14,402 bases of DNA from Bdellovibrionaceae bacterium UBA2316 (GCA_002345205.1 DDVI01000030.1:1-14402), one strand, 5' to 3'. Shown: positions 1 through 7,272, counted from the first letter of the stretch. Translations and numbers: made by a program. The notes: a model not told the origin generated them from the letters alone.

Positions 1-1
1 A

Positions 2-403
2 CAACTTTCCAAAATTTCTCGAGCCCAAATAGTATTTAAACAAATGTCTCTGCCAAGTGGCGAAATTAAGACCATCTCAGCGATGGGAATAGATAAAAAC
101 GGTCAAAGCGGAGTCTACGGGAAAGTCTTTTCCGATGGTGTAAAGAATTCGACCGGACAAATTATTACAACATTTGTCGGTGGCCTGGCGGCTGGAAGCA
201 TAGAAACTGATGCCTTTGGACGCTCACGGGGCGGCGTTGAAAACGGTCTGCTCGCCGCGGTCTCAGAAACTGCAAAGTCTCGTGCTCAAAACTATGGCGA
301 AAAACTAAAAACTGAACGTGAATGGATCGAGGTCCAAGGAGGAGCAGAACTAGATGCACTATTAAAAGAAACACTAAATTTAAACGACGGAGGTACTCTA
401 TGA
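2..403 (+). CDS. VirB10/TraB-like conjugation protein, C-terminal part
   Basis: This is the 3' end of a gene that begins before the window: the frame is open from base 2, and the ATG at 44 is internal. About 133 residues are visible. They match the C-terminal beta-barrel region of VirB10/TrbI/TraB proteins, the type IV secretion component that spans the periplasm from inner to outer membrane. Recognisable elements are the 'SRAQIVF' strand, 'LPSGEIKTISAMGIDKNG', then 'GVYGKVFSDGVKN' and a Gly/Ala-rich helix 'TTFVGGLAAGS', which in the family forms the outer-membrane channel region. The stop overlaps the next start as ATGA (400-403), so it is translationally coupled to the coupling protein. The match to the family is by motif pattern only; TraB versus VirB10 subtype cannot be decided from this fragment. 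Confidence 0.75.
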   Translation, partial: QLSKISRAQIVFKQMSLPSGEIKTISAMGIDKNGQSGVYGKVFSDGVKNSTGQIITTFVGGLAAGSIETDAFGRSRGGVENGLLAAVSETAKSRAQNYGEKLKTEREWIEVQGGAELDALLKETLNLNDGGTL

Positions 404-2040
404 AAAAAACAAATTCAGATCCAGAATCAGACAAAAATCTATTTCTTTTTGCGATACTAATTTTTTCTTCAGTTTGGATATATAAACTAATTCCTATAGT
501 AACTAAATTTATTCTAACCCATAAATACTATTTTGGCACGGGTCTTTCCCTTGTCCTTACCGCAATTATTGTACTTATCAAAAACAGACTGATACAAATA
601 AAGCAAAAAAACGACGCGAAACATATTCTACAGCGAGAGTCCGAGAATTCATTCTTTATTGGAACTTCCTACGACGGTAAGGATATTTTTTTACCCGAGT
701 CATCACGAACTAAACATACTCAAGTGGTAGGGACCACGAGTTCCGGTAAAACTGAAAGCGTGATTATTCCATGGAGCATCCAAGACATAAAAAAAGGACG
801 GGGTTTCATTATAATTGATGGAAAATCCGACAGGTCCCTAGTTGATAAGCTCTACGCTTATGCCGTTAAATATAAACGATCTAAGGATTTTCGACTATTC
901 TCTTTGGTCAATATCGAGGAGAGCGATACCTATAACCCTTTAGCCGGGGGCTCACCAGATGAAGTGGCAGAACGTGTATTTTCAAGTTTTGATTTTGAAA
1001 ATGAATACTATAGAAATATTCAATATGAATTTTTTAAACAGACGCTTTCAATTTTTTATAAATCAAATTTAGTACCGACATTTGTAAAACTGATTAAAGT
1101 TATCTCTGACGCGAGTCTTCTGTATGAGCTCGCACTAAAAACCAAGGATTCGCTATTGATCCAATGGGCGGCTAGAGTTAAGTCCCTTTCACGTGAAACA
1201 TTGGAAGAGCGAACAAGCGGCCTTGTAAATCAGCTTAGTCATTTTGCTAGCTCAGAAACCGCTAAACTCTTTAACTCCGAGCACCCGAGCATAGATATTG
1301 AAAAAGCGATGAGCGAAGGACTGATTCTTTATTTTCAACTGCCTGTTCTAAAAACACCGACACTTGGTAAAGCCACCGGAAAAATGTTACTTCAAAATAT
1401 TCAAAGTGCGGTTTCATCAAGACACCTTGATAAAGACAAGAATGTACCTCTATTTTCGATTTTCCTAGATGATTTTTCGGAGTACCTAACGCCAAGCTTT
1501 GTAAGTCTTTTAAATAAATCTCGGAGCGCCAATGTCGGTGTGGTATTTGCTCATCAGGCACTTGGAGACTTGGAAACACTTGGTGATGCGATTAAAAATA
1601 CCATTCTCACGAACTCAAATATTAAAGTATTTATGCGGACAAATGAAAATGAAAGCGCTGAATACTTTGCAAAGACATGCGGTACTCAGACCGGAACTAA
1701 GACGACTGATCGTCAAACCAAAGGAACTTTCGGTAGTGAAAAAACTGGCGACGGATCTATACGCGAAGTAGAAGAGTTCATTTATCATCCCAACACTTTT
1801 AAAAAGGAACTCGCTACAGGCGAAGCCATAATGGTTGTACCGTTTCACAAAAATGTAACAACAGTCCGAATCAACTTAGAAATGGCTGAAGACCTTCCGA
1901 CGCAAAAGTTGCCCATTATAATTAAACCGGACCCGTTAGAAATTGTAGGTTCTTCTAACTCTAAAACAATGAATGAAAAACTGACTCGGATTTCATCAAG
2001 TAAAACCGACATTGATCGTGCAACAGAAAGGGCTTCTTAG
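400..2040 (+). CDS. Type IV coupling protein (VirD4/TraD-like ATPase)
   Basis: Probable coupling protein of a conjugation system, an inner-membrane ATPase that brings the relaxase-DNA complex to the secretion channel. It has 546 residues from the ATG at 400, which is preceded by GGAGG (389-393) at 6-base spacing; an open frame extends further upstream but lacks this signal. Two membrane segments lie near residues 15-35 and 45-62. The Walker A motif is GTTSSGKT (111-118). The Walker B is 'FSIFLDDFSE' (352-361, Asp357/Asp358), followed by a 'VVFAHQALGDL' strand-helix typical of TraD/TraG proteins, where a Gln senses nucleotide. The length is normal for the family. It overlaps the genes on both sides (ATGA upstream, one base downstream), so it belongs to a single transfer operon. 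The family is clear; the substrate relaxase of this element is not in the window. Confidence 0.93.
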   Translation: MKKTNSDPESDKNLFLFAILIFSSVWIYKLIPIVTKFILTHKYYFGTGLSLVLTAIIVLIKNRLIQIKQKNDAKHILQRESENSFFIGTSYDGKDIFLPESSRTKHTQVVGTTSSGKTESVIIPWSIQDIKKGRGFIIIDGKSDRSLVDKLYAYAVKYKRSKDFRLFSLVNIEESDTYNPLAGGSPDEVAERVFSSFDFENEYYRNIQYEFFKQTLSIFYKSNLVPTFVKLIKVISDASLLYELALKTKDSLLIQWAARVKSLSRETLEERTSGLVNQLSHFASSETAKLFNSEHPSIDIEKAMSEGLILYFQLPVLKTPTLGKATGKMLLQNIQSAVSSRHLDKDKNVPLFSIFLDDFSEYLTPSFVSLLNKSRSANVGVVFAHQALGDLETLGDAIKNTILTNSNIKVFMRTNENESAEYFAKTCGTQTGTKTTDRQTKGTFGSEKTGDGSIREVEEFIYHPNTFKKELATGEAIMVVPFHKNVTTVRINLEMAEDLPTQKLPIIIKPDPLEIVGSSNSKTMNEKLTRISSSKTDIDRATERAS

Positions 2041-2351
2041 TGTTTAAAATTATAATACTAGCAATAGCAGGCCTCAATGTTTTCGGGTGCGTAACTAAAA
2101 ACGTATGCCAGAATCAATCCGAAAACCTGCGCTCTGTGTATGATGTGAATAACTCTTGCCGTGTAAGAATTAAACAGGTCGTTATTGGATCAGAGGCAAA
2201 TATTCCAAAATCGATCGATTTCAAATCTGGAATAATTTGGACATATCAATGGCAAGAATCAAAGTTTGAGAACGGAAAACTCATCGGTGGTCATTTCGTT
2301 TTACTACCCCAATTGTCTAATAGAAAAGATAATGGTAACTCAAATGAGTAA
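2040..2351 (+). CDS. Small putative lipoprotein of the transfer operon
   Basis: A 103-residue protein starting at GTG 2040, which shares its first base with the last base of the preceding TAG stop. It begins with a short hydrophobic signal (FKIIILAIAGLNVFGC) ending in a lipobox-like 'VFGC'. Cys17 would be the lipidated residue, although Phe at -2 is unusual. The mature part has further Cys residues and a 'GIIWTYQWQES...GGHFVLLP' segment that I do not recognise. Small lipoproteins (VirB7, TraV and similar) are common in conjugation operons, so a role at the outer-membrane end of the channel is possible, but this is inferred from position and signal only. The next gene overlaps its 3' end. Confidence 0.6.
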   Translation: MFKIIILAIAGLNVFGCVTKNVCQNQSENLRSVYDVNNSCRVRIKQVVIGSEANIPKSIDFKSGIIWTYQWQESKFENGKLIGGHFVLLPQLSNRKDNGNSNE

Positions 2352-3180
2352 AAGCGAATGCGTCAACACGGCGGTGATCTATGCAAAAAAATTTGGATTT
2401 ATTTCTAGATCGTTCTTTTGGGACTATCTGACCCCAACGCCAAGAAGCACCAAATATTACTATTGGGACTTTTTCTTAAAGTCTAAATTCTTTAATCCCT
2501 ACCTTGAAATTGAGGAAAGTTCCGAGTTTTTTTACTTAAACTCTAAAAAATCAAATTCAACTAATGACGGAATTGAAACCGTCAGCAGGCGAAGTCCTTA
2601 CTATTTTTTCCACGATGATAAAGTTATGCGTATAGTCCATTTGCTAACTATCAATGGATTCGTCAAAAATTATTGGACGGAGCAGGAACTAAAATCGAAT
2701 CGTCCGCTAGCGTTAGACTTACTTGGTGGGGACTACACAAAACTACCCGATCTTGTTTTCGATCTCAATATTTCGAATCAAGAATTTCGAGTAGCCCTAG
2801 AGGTTGAAATCACCAGAAAATCAAATGAACGCTATCTACGAAGCTTTCTAGGTTATAGCAGCTTCAGAAACGTAGATCTAATTCTCTTTGCAAATCAGCA
2901 ATCCAGAATCACAAACGCCCTAAAAGAGATTTTATCCAATCGGCTGTTCGACGACTTTACTAGAAAATTCGGCTTTTTCGACCTCGTTGATTTTGCCCAA
3001 AAGCAATTAGCGGCTGACCTTGAAATCAACTCAAAGACAATTCCATTAGATCAGTTCTTCAGAAATCTAATAGAAATCAAATCGACTAAAAGCAGTTCCG
3101 AATCCGTAAAACCTTTGGAAAAATCTTGGACAAGTATCCAAAAGAATTTTGAAAAACCAGGAGAGAGCATTGAGGCCTAA
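2332..3180 (+). CDS. Replication-relaxation-like winged-helix protein
   Basis: About 282 residues from ATG 2332; a second ATG at 2344 is equally possible, and neither has a strong ribosome binding site, which fits coupling to the gene it overlaps. The N-terminal ~70 residues look like a winged-helix domain ('TAVIYAKKFGFISRSFFWDYL...YYYWDFFLKSKF'). The centre has 'LPDLVFDL' (Pro139-Asp140) followed by 'FRVALEVEITRKSNERYLRSFLGYS' split over residues 152-175. That Pro-Asp ... Glu-x-Glu-x-Thr pattern is seen in replication-relaxation proteins (Replic_Relax) and resembles a nuclease-like PD-(D/E)XK fold without the usual Lys. In known elements such proteins lie near plasmid replication or transfer genes. 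Here it is last in the transfer operon and directly before the large hairpin at 3205-3311, which could be its DNA target. The assignment is by motif pattern and is tentative. Confidence 0.6.
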   Translation: MVTQMSKSECVNTAVIYAKKFGFISRSFFWDYLTPTPRSTKYYYWDFFLKSKFFNPYLEIEESSEFFYLNSKKSNSTNDGIETVSRRSPYYFFHDDKVMRIVHLLTINGFVKNYWTEQELKSNRPLALDLLGGDYTKLPDLVFDLNISNQEFRVALEVEITRKSNERYLRSFLGYSSFRNVDLILFANQQSRITNALKEILSNRLFDDFTRKFGFFDLVDFAQKQLAADLEINSKTIPLDQFFRNLIEIKSTKSSSESVKPLEKSWTSIQKNFEKPGESIEA

Positions 3181-3204
3181 AGATTTGAAATCATTGCTAG
3201 AAAG

Positions 3205-3311
3205 CCCCTCTCAGCACCCCAGACCCCTCGCCTGTGGCGTTCGTAACCACTCCCCCCCAACGATGTTGATGGAAAGTGGTTACGAAACGGGGTCTGGGGT
3301 GCTGAGAGGGG
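3205..3311. repeat. Nested 107-base inverted repeat, candidate origin/transfer site
   Basis: The outer arms 3205-3227 and 3289-3311 are perfect 23-base complements (outermost bases CCCCTCTC / GAGAGGGG). Inside them, 3240-3251 and 3275-3286 form a second perfect 12-base stem (TTCGTAACCACT). The 12 bases between the left arms fold as their own hairpin (CGCC-TGT-GGCG, 3229-3239), and the 23-base apical loop holds CAAC-GAT-GTTG (3258-3268). The right side has only two unpaired bases (3287-3288). The whole would form a branched cruciform in single-stranded DNA. No T-tract follows on either strand, so it is not a standard terminator. It lies in the only long gap of the outer element, followed by an AT-rich stretch (about 3318-3352), which fits an oriT, replication origin or recombination site. 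The function is inferred. Confidence 0.95.
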
Positions 3312-3365
3312 AAGAATGAATACAAAATAATAATATAAATAATTAATAATATGAGGAGGTAAGGA

Positions 3366-3806
3366 ATGGAGAACAAAAAAGAAGAAACAAATAAAACAGG
3401 AGAATCTGGTTCTAGTATGGTAAGTGCTAGGGATGAAAATATCACAAGGGTCGTCATATCTAAGGATGCTGAAAAGATCGCCTCAGAGGTTCTAGAGCGG
3501 GTCAATGATGGATTTGAAGCCGGCCGCGCTACTAAACTTGATGTCATAAATTTTATTTTTAATTGGTTTAAATCGAATATAACCGATGACGTGATTTATC
3601 AGCTAAGAATGTCGTGTACGGATGAGATGACAATGCTTGAAAATGTTTTAAAAAGGGCTAAAAGTTCTGGAAACCTGCCACCAGAAATAAAAAATGCACT
3701 AGCACAGCATTTCTTTGGCGGTGGCAACGGAGTGTCTAAAAAAGGCAAAAAGAACTTGAAAACAGATAGTATCATAGATACTATTGATATAAATGAGGCG
3801 GCATGA
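3366..3806 (+). CDS. Unknown 146-aa protein, first gene of recombinase operon
   Basis: I do not recognise a family. The start is ATG 3366, with a strong GAGGAGGT Shine-Dalgarno just upstream (3353-3360). Residues 1-25 are polar and probably disordered. Residues ~26-70 ('ITRVVISKDAEKIASEVLERV...ATKLDVINFIFNWF') could be a strand followed by two helices, which is the pattern of ribbon-helix-helix DNA-binding proteins such as relaxosome accessory factors. The middle is helical and the C-terminus is Lys/Gly-rich then acidic. The gene follows the large inverted repeat and heads a chain of genes with ATGA overlaps ending in the serine recombinase. A DNA-binding accessory role at the repeat is plausible but is only an inference from position and predicted shape. 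Confidence 0.72.
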   Translation: MENKKEETNKTGESGSSMVSARDENITRVVISKDAEKIASEVLERVNDGFEAGRATKLDVINFIFNWFKSNITDDVIYQLRMSCTDEMTMLENVLKRAKSSGNLPPEIKNALAQHFFGGGNGVSKKGKKNLKTDSIIDTIDINEAA

Positions 3807-4057
3807 GTCCGGCAAAGTTTAAAGAGATTCGTGAAAAGCTCGGCCTCACACAAGAGGAGTTATCAATAATTCTTGGTGTCTCAACCTATAAACCTATAAG
3901 TCATTATGAGACTGGTTTTAGGACGCCAAGTTTACTTGTTCAAGCTGTAATGAGCTATTTTGATAGTCTAACTAATAAAGAAGCGATGACGTTTATTGAA
4001 GATATTAAGCACCACATGGCTAAAGTAAAAAAGTCAGTGAAGACTAAAAAACTATGA
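3803..4057 (+). CDS. XRE/Cro-type helix-turn-helix regulator
   Basis: An 84-residue DNA-binding protein. Residues ~4-45 ('FKEIREKLGLTQEELSIILGV', then 'ISHYETGFRTPS') are a clear Cro/C1-type helix-turn-helix: 'LTQEELS' is the first helix of the motif and the segment ending in 'ISHYETG' carries the recognition helix. The C-terminus is Lys-rich. The start overlaps the preceding stop by 4 bases (ATGA, 3803-3806) with GAGG a few bases upstream, and its own stop overlaps the next start in the same way. Being cotranscribed with the recombinase suggests that it controls excision or transfer of the outer element, perhaps by binding in the 3181-3365 gap. The family is certain; the target is inferred. 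Confidence 0.85.
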   Translation: MSPAKFKEIREKLGLTQEELSIILGVSTYKPISHYETGFRTPSLLVQAVMSYFDSLTNKEAMTFIEDIKHHMAKVKKSVKTKKL

Positions 4058-4251
4058 TGGTGGATCGGCTGGAAAAAGCTGTAAAGCTTGATCCTGACGA
4101 CATGGAAGTTGAAATGACAGGACGAAAAGATGAAACAACAGAAGCCGAACTTAGATCAAAGAGAATCGATGAACTCGTTGCTAAAATTGTTTTGCTCGGA
4201 CAAAAACGTGGTAGACCTAAAAAATTCGAGTCTTTTAACGAGGCTGCCTAA
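4054..4251 (+). CDS. Small acidic protein with C-terminal AT-hook
   Basis: A 65-residue protein starting at ATG 4054 within an ATGA overlap; a second ATG at 4057 is possible. The N-terminal half is strongly acidic ('DPDDMEVEM', 'DETTEAEL'). A short helix 'RIDELVAKIVLLGQ' follows, then 'KRGRPKK', a textbook AT-hook core (Arg-Gly-Arg-Pro) that binds the minor groove of AT-rich DNA. No broader family is recognised. Its place directly before the serine recombinase makes it a candidate accessory or directionality factor for that enzyme, but no sequence evidence shows this. A 10-codon open frame (ATG 4251, sharing its A with this gene's stop, to TAA 4283) bridges to the recombinase start and could pass ribosomes on. 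Confidence 0.62.
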   Translation: MMVDRLEKAVKLDPDDMEVEMTGRKDETTEAELRSKRIDELVAKIVLLGQKRGRPKKFESFNEAA

Positions 4252-4272
4252 TGGTAGCAAAATGGAGAACGT

Positions 4273-6039
4273 ATGAAGTTTAAAATTTCTGCTTACGGAC
4301 GCGTTTCCACGGACGAGCAGGCAAATGTTATCGAGGGATCGCTTGATAACCAGCGCCACCGAATGAAATCTTTTGTTGAGTTCAAAAATATCCAAGATAA
4401 AAATTGGGGCGACATCGTTGATTTTTATATTGATGATGGCTATTCCGCTGGTGACACCAAAAGACCTCAGTATCAACGTCTGATCAGAGATATTAAGGCT
4501 GGCAAAATAAATATGGTCATGGTGACGGAGCTTTCTCGATTGTCGCGCGATATTACGGATTTTTGCGCCTTGAAAAGACTATTTGATGACTATCATGTCA
4601 GTTTTCTTTCGATCAAAGAGCAATTTGATACGTCCACTCCATCTGGTGAGCTAATGCTGTATCAATTAATTAGTCTCGCCCAATTTGAAAGAAAACAGAC
4701 CGCAGAACGTGTTGCGGTTAACTGCCACTCTAGATCCCTTCGCGGACTTTTAAATGGAGGACCTGCAATCCTGGGTTATGATAAATTGGATGACAATAAA
4801 ACTACTTTTAAGGTCAATGAAGCTGAAGCTAGTAGCGTTCGGACTATATTTAAACTCTATACTGAAAACCTGACCCTGGGACGCACTATTCGAGAACTAG
4901 AGGCAATGGGAATTACGCCTAAAGCCAGGCAAGGTAAAAAACAGCGACTGGCTGCTGAAGGTCGATGGACGTATGAATCGCTAAGTTCTGTCCTGCAAAA
5001 TAAATCCTACATTGGTCTAAAAGAAATCAATAAGGCCAATAAAGATAAAGAGGAAGGCTATCTTAAGCCTTGGCAGAAATACTCAATCGTTAAGGCTTCG
5101 TGGCCAGCAATCATCGACGAAGACACTTTTAAAAATGTTCAACGAATTTTAGAAGATAGCAAAAGTAAAGAACGTTTGAGATTAGACACATCTGTGAAAA
5201 GAGTTTTTCTTGCCTCGCAAATTTTAGTTTGCGGCGAGTGCGGCAGAAAACTTGTGGGATCTTCAGCTCATGGTAAAAACAAAGTTCATAGATACTACGT
5301 CCACGCGAGTAAGATGGGCGATACCATTAAGTGTTCTAAAAAAAGATATTCCGCAGATGAAATCGAAACGGGTCTTGTGGATCGTCTGACGGAGATTTTA
5401 CTTCGGGCGGGACATTTTGAAAATGTTTCAGAAAATATTAGAAAGCAAGTTTCAACCGCTCCTGAAGAGATCAAACGTCAGATTGCAGCTATCCAGGCTG
5501 AGATACAAAAAACGACTATCGCCATTCGCCGAACATTTAAGATTCAAGCTGAAATGGATGCCGATTCCGAAGGCATCAAACTTGTAGCCCAAGAACTTCA
5601 AGAATTGGGACGCAAGCAAATCTCGCTTGATGTTCGTCTTCGAGATCTTAAGTCTCAGGAGTCCTATAAAGATGACATCGACAACTCTATTGTTGATCTT
5701 AAAACTCGAATTGAACAATTTACTCGCGGCTGGAAGAAAGCCAGCGTAACGATGCGTAAGAGTCTCTTTAAAGACCTATTATTTGCAGTGGTTGTATTTC
5801 CTAAGGGACTTCAAATTGAGTATCGTCTGAAAGAAGGATTGAATTCTGAAAACCTAACGCCCGAAGCTATATCGTCACTAAAAAATGAAAATAATATCGT
5901 AGAAATGGCAGACAAAAGACGTGCGAAGACCTCAGCTACGGTCGCTGATTCGGAGTCGGCTGACTCTAGTCTTCCTTTTGATAATTTGGAGATCGAAAAG
6001 TTGCAGGTTCTAAGAATTGGTAGTGAGAGGCGGACTTAA
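4273..6039 (+). CDS. Large serine recombinase, C-terminus replaced by insertion
   Basis: A site-specific recombinase of the large serine integrase class. The catalytic domain (1-~150) shows 'YGRVSTDEQ' with nucleophile Ser12 and Arg10, and 'SRLSRD' with Arg89 and Arg92, the active-site arginines of the resolvase family. The recombinase domain (~160-300) follows, then a zinc-ribbon with Cys320-x2-Cys323 and Cys354; the remaining ligand position is occupied by His344, not Cys. A coiled coil lies at ~395-475. The start is ATG 4273 with GGAG at 4264-4267. The last residues are 'RIGSERRT' and then a stop, but the 14-base repeat at 6015-6028 recurs at 14249-14262, where the same frame continues. 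The visible end is therefore probably created by the inner element, and the protein has lost at least 47 native residues. Activity may be intact because catalysis is N-terminal. Confidence 0.95.
   Translation: MKFKISAYGRVSTDEQANVIEGSLDNQRHRMKSFVEFKNIQDKNWGDIVDFYIDDGYSAGDTKRPQYQRLIRDIKAGKINMVMVTELSRLSRDITDFCALKRLFDDYHVSFLSIKEQFDTSTPSGELMLYQLISLAQFERKQTAERVAVNCHSRSLRGLLNGGPAILGYDKLDDNKTTFKVNEAEASSVRTIFKLYTENLTLGRTIRELEAMGITPKARQGKKQRLAAEGRWTYESLSSVLQNKSYIGLKEINKANKDKEEGYLKPWQKYSIVKASWPAIIDEDTFKNVQRILEDSKSKERLRLDTSVKRVFLASQILVCGECGRKLVGSSAHGKNKVHRYYVHASKMGDTIKCSKKRYSADEIETGLVDRLTEILLRAGHFENVSENIRKQVSTAPEEIKRQIAAIQAEIQKTTIAIRRTFKIQAEMDADSEGIKLVAQELQELGRKQISLDVRLRDLKSQESYKDDIDNSIVDLKTRIEQFTRGWKKASVTMRKSLFKDLLFAVVVFPKGLQIEYRLKEGLNSENLTPEAISSLKNENNIVEMADKRRAKTSATVADSESADSSLPFDNLEIEKLQVLRIGSERRT
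6015..6028 (+). repeat. Left attachment repeat (attL) of inner element
   Basis: The 14 bases AATTGGTAGTGAGA recur exactly at 14249-14262. The flanking bases differ on both sides (G6014 versus A14248; G6029 versus C14263). Both copies start at the third base of a codon in frames reading Ile-Gly-Ser-Glu, so recombination between them would rejoin an open frame. This is what integration by a tyrosine recombinase into a coding gene leaves behind. A further 5-base inverted repeat (AGGCG 6028-6032, CGCCT 6042-6046) and TCGCCTAC (6041-6048, also at 14176-14183) lie just inside and could be integrase arm sites, with weak support. Confidence 0.8.
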
Positions 6040-6102
6040 TTCGCCTACGCATGGCTAAGTATTTAATAAATATAAGGATTTAAGTCAATAGGTTTGGGCG
6101 AT

Positions 6103-6267
6103 ATGCCTACTGGTGAAATACCGTTTTTATTTGGAAAACCGAGATTTTTTGGCTGGTGGGGTCATTTTTCTGGCAGAACTGGCTCTAATGGAATGGATTT
6201 AGGACTTATAGTTGAGTGGCTTAGTCGCCTATTAGGCTCAAAAATAAGTAATTCTGGACATTTTTAA
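6103..6267 (+). CDS. Possible 54-aa small protein
   Basis: An ATG frame of 54 codons in the otherwise gene-free 253-base gap at the left end of the inner element. The peptide includes 'KPRFFGWWGHFSGRTGSNG' and 'LGLIVEWLSRLLG', which could be an amphipathic helix. The ribosome binding site is poor (GGGCG close to the ATG) and no family is recognised. It could be a real small gene, the remnant of a larger one, or chance. It ends just before the putative operator of the toxin gene. Confidence 0.25.
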   Translation: MPTGEIPFLFGKPRFFGWWGHFSGRTGSNGMDLGLIVEWLSRLLGSKISNSGHF

Positions 6268-6269
6268 TA

Positions 6270-6289
6270 TTTTCTACTAAAGTAGAAAA
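6270..6289. promoter_or_regulatory. Putative operator of toxin-antitoxin operon
   Basis: A near-perfectly spaced inverted repeat: TTTTCTACT (6270-6278), two bases, AGTAGAAAA (6281-6289). It ends three bases before the toxin ATG at 6293. Toxin-antitoxin operons of this type are usually repressed by the antitoxin's helix-turn-helix protein binding a palindrome near the start, so the encoded antitoxin (6609-6974) is the likely ligand. No clear Shine-Dalgarno is left between the palindrome and the ATG. The repeat is seen; the role is inferred. Confidence 0.5.
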
Positions 6290-6292
6290 CGA

Positions 6293-6616
6293 ATGATTTA
6301 CGAATTAAGCATCTACAAACCGCATACTGGCAAAGCCCCTTTTGAAAAGTGGCTCACTTCTTTGAAAGATAAAAAGACAAAGCAAATCATTCAGGCTCGG
6401 ATAGACCGAGCCGTTTTCGGAAATTTGGGCGACATCAAGGGACTTGGTGAGGATGTCTTTGAATTTCGGATTGATTATGGTCCAGGCTTTCGGGTGTATT
6501 TTTCTATTCAAGGACAAAAGATTTTGTTGCTCTTGGTAGGTGGAGATAAACGAACGCAAAGCAAAGATATTGAAAAAGCAAAATTGTATTTAAAGGATTG
6601 GAAAAGTTATGAATAA
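6293..6616 (+). CDS. HigB/RelE-superfamily toxin (Gp49-like killer protein)
   Basis: A 107-residue protein that matches the 'addiction module killer protein' branch of RelE/HigB toxins, mRNA-cleaving ribosome-dependent RNases. Diagnostic features are the N-terminal 'PFEKWLTSLKDKKTKQIIQARIDRA' helices, 'GNLGDIKGLGEDVFEFRIDYGPGFRVYF' in the sheet, and the C-terminal 'LLLLVGGDKRTQSKDIEKA' motif with conserved Lys/Arg residues. The length is standard and complete. The toxin gene comes first and overlaps the antitoxin by 8 bases, the normal order for HigBA-type pairs. Near the left junction it probably stabilises the inner element by killing cells that lose it. Confidence 0.9.
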   Translation: MIYELSIYKPHTGKAPFEKWLTSLKDKKTKQIIQARIDRAVFGNLGDIKGLGEDVFEFRIDYGPGFRVYFSIQGQKILLLLVGGDKRTQSKDIEKAKLYLKDWKSYE

Positions 6617-6974
6617 AAAGGCGACAACTAAAAAACAAGCGAAGTCTAAAACTTCTCCATCCAAGCCGTCCATTAAATATGATGACTGGATGATGGAGCG
6701 ACTTAAAAAAAGTAAAAAAGAGGCTTTTGAGTATCTCAAAACTTCTTTGGAAGAAAATGCGGATTTCCCCCCTGCCTTCTTACTTTCACTTCGCAGGGTT
6801 TCCCAAGCGTTTGATATGTCCATGGAAGATATAGCCAAAGAAGCAGGAATTTCTACGGCGACGATTTACAAAGCCTTGGGTGAAAAAGGAAATCCGACAA
6901 TTGATACGTTGGCGTCTATCTTAAAAACGATGGGCTTCAAACTAACTTTGACGCCGATTGAAAAGGCTTCTTAA
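6609..6974 (+). CDS. HigA-like antitoxin with helix-turn-helix
   Basis: A 121-residue partner of the preceding toxin, of the HI1420-like 'addiction module antidote' type. The N-terminus is very Lys-rich ('MNKKATTKKQAKSKTS'), longer than is usual for the family, which is around 100 residues. The core 'EAFEYLKTSLEENADFPPAFLLSLRRVSQAF' precedes a helix-turn-helix 'MEDIAKEAGISTATIYKALGEKG', ending in 'TIDTLASILKTMGFKLTL', the family's signature C-terminus. It would neutralise the toxin and repress the operon. It overlaps the toxin gene by 8 bases and is followed 5 bases later by the 89-aa gene. Confidence 0.9.
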   Translation: MNKKATTKKQAKSKTSPSKPSIKYDDWMMERLKKSKKEAFEYLKTSLEENADFPPAFLLSLRRVSQAFDMSMEDIAKEAGISTATIYKALGEKGNPTIDTLASILKTMGFKLTLTPIEKAS

Positions 6975-6979
6975 TCGTT

Positions 6980-7249
6980 ATGGCAAAGGCAAGAAAGAAA
7001 ATCTCAAAGCAACAGTTTAAATATAAAAACGCCAACAAACAAAAAGGGATAATTCTAAGAAGTTTGGATGGTGGTCCTAGTCTTTTTAGAATTTACGACT
7101 CTCGTGGAAATTTTAAAGATTATGAGATTATTCATCATGACTTAGCAGTTCAAATCCTGGATGACTCGGCAGAGTTTTTGGAGTCTGCCGATAAAAAGAA
7201 ATTCTATCTGGACTACTCCCGAAAAGTTTTGGGACACGACAAGAAATAA
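6980..7249 (+). CDS. Unknown 89-aa protein downstream of antitoxin
   Basis: The family is not recognised. It begins 5 bases after the antitoxin stop, so it is almost certainly in the same operon. The first 25 residues are very basic ('MAKARKKISKQQFKYKNANK'); the remainder is a small alpha/beta-like region ('ILRSLDGGPSLFRIYDSRGNFKDYEIIHHDLAVQILDDSAEF'). The basic tail suggests nucleic-acid contact. It could be a third component of the toxin-antitoxin unit or simply cotranscribed cargo. Confidence 0.65.
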   Translation: MAKARKKISKQQFKYKNANKQKGIILRSLDGGPSLFRIYDSRGNFKDYEIIHHDLAVQILDDSAEFLESADKKKFYLDYSRKVLGHDKK

Positions 7250-7272
7250 TTGCTTAGATAAGGTGTTTTACG

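Noticed and set aside
3205..3311. The hairpin as an ordinary transcription terminator
   Set aside because: The stems are far longer than usual, branched, and no T-tract follows on either strand.
3197..3547. A 116-codon minus-strand frame over the large hairpin
   Set aside because: It covers the inverted repeat and the start of the well-supported 3366 gene, has low-complexity Ser/Phe/Ile content and no plausible ribosome site.
6015..6028. A tRNA gene as the integration target
   Set aside because: Neither end shows cloverleaf-forming sequence or a T-loop motif; the repeat lies inside a protein-coding frame.
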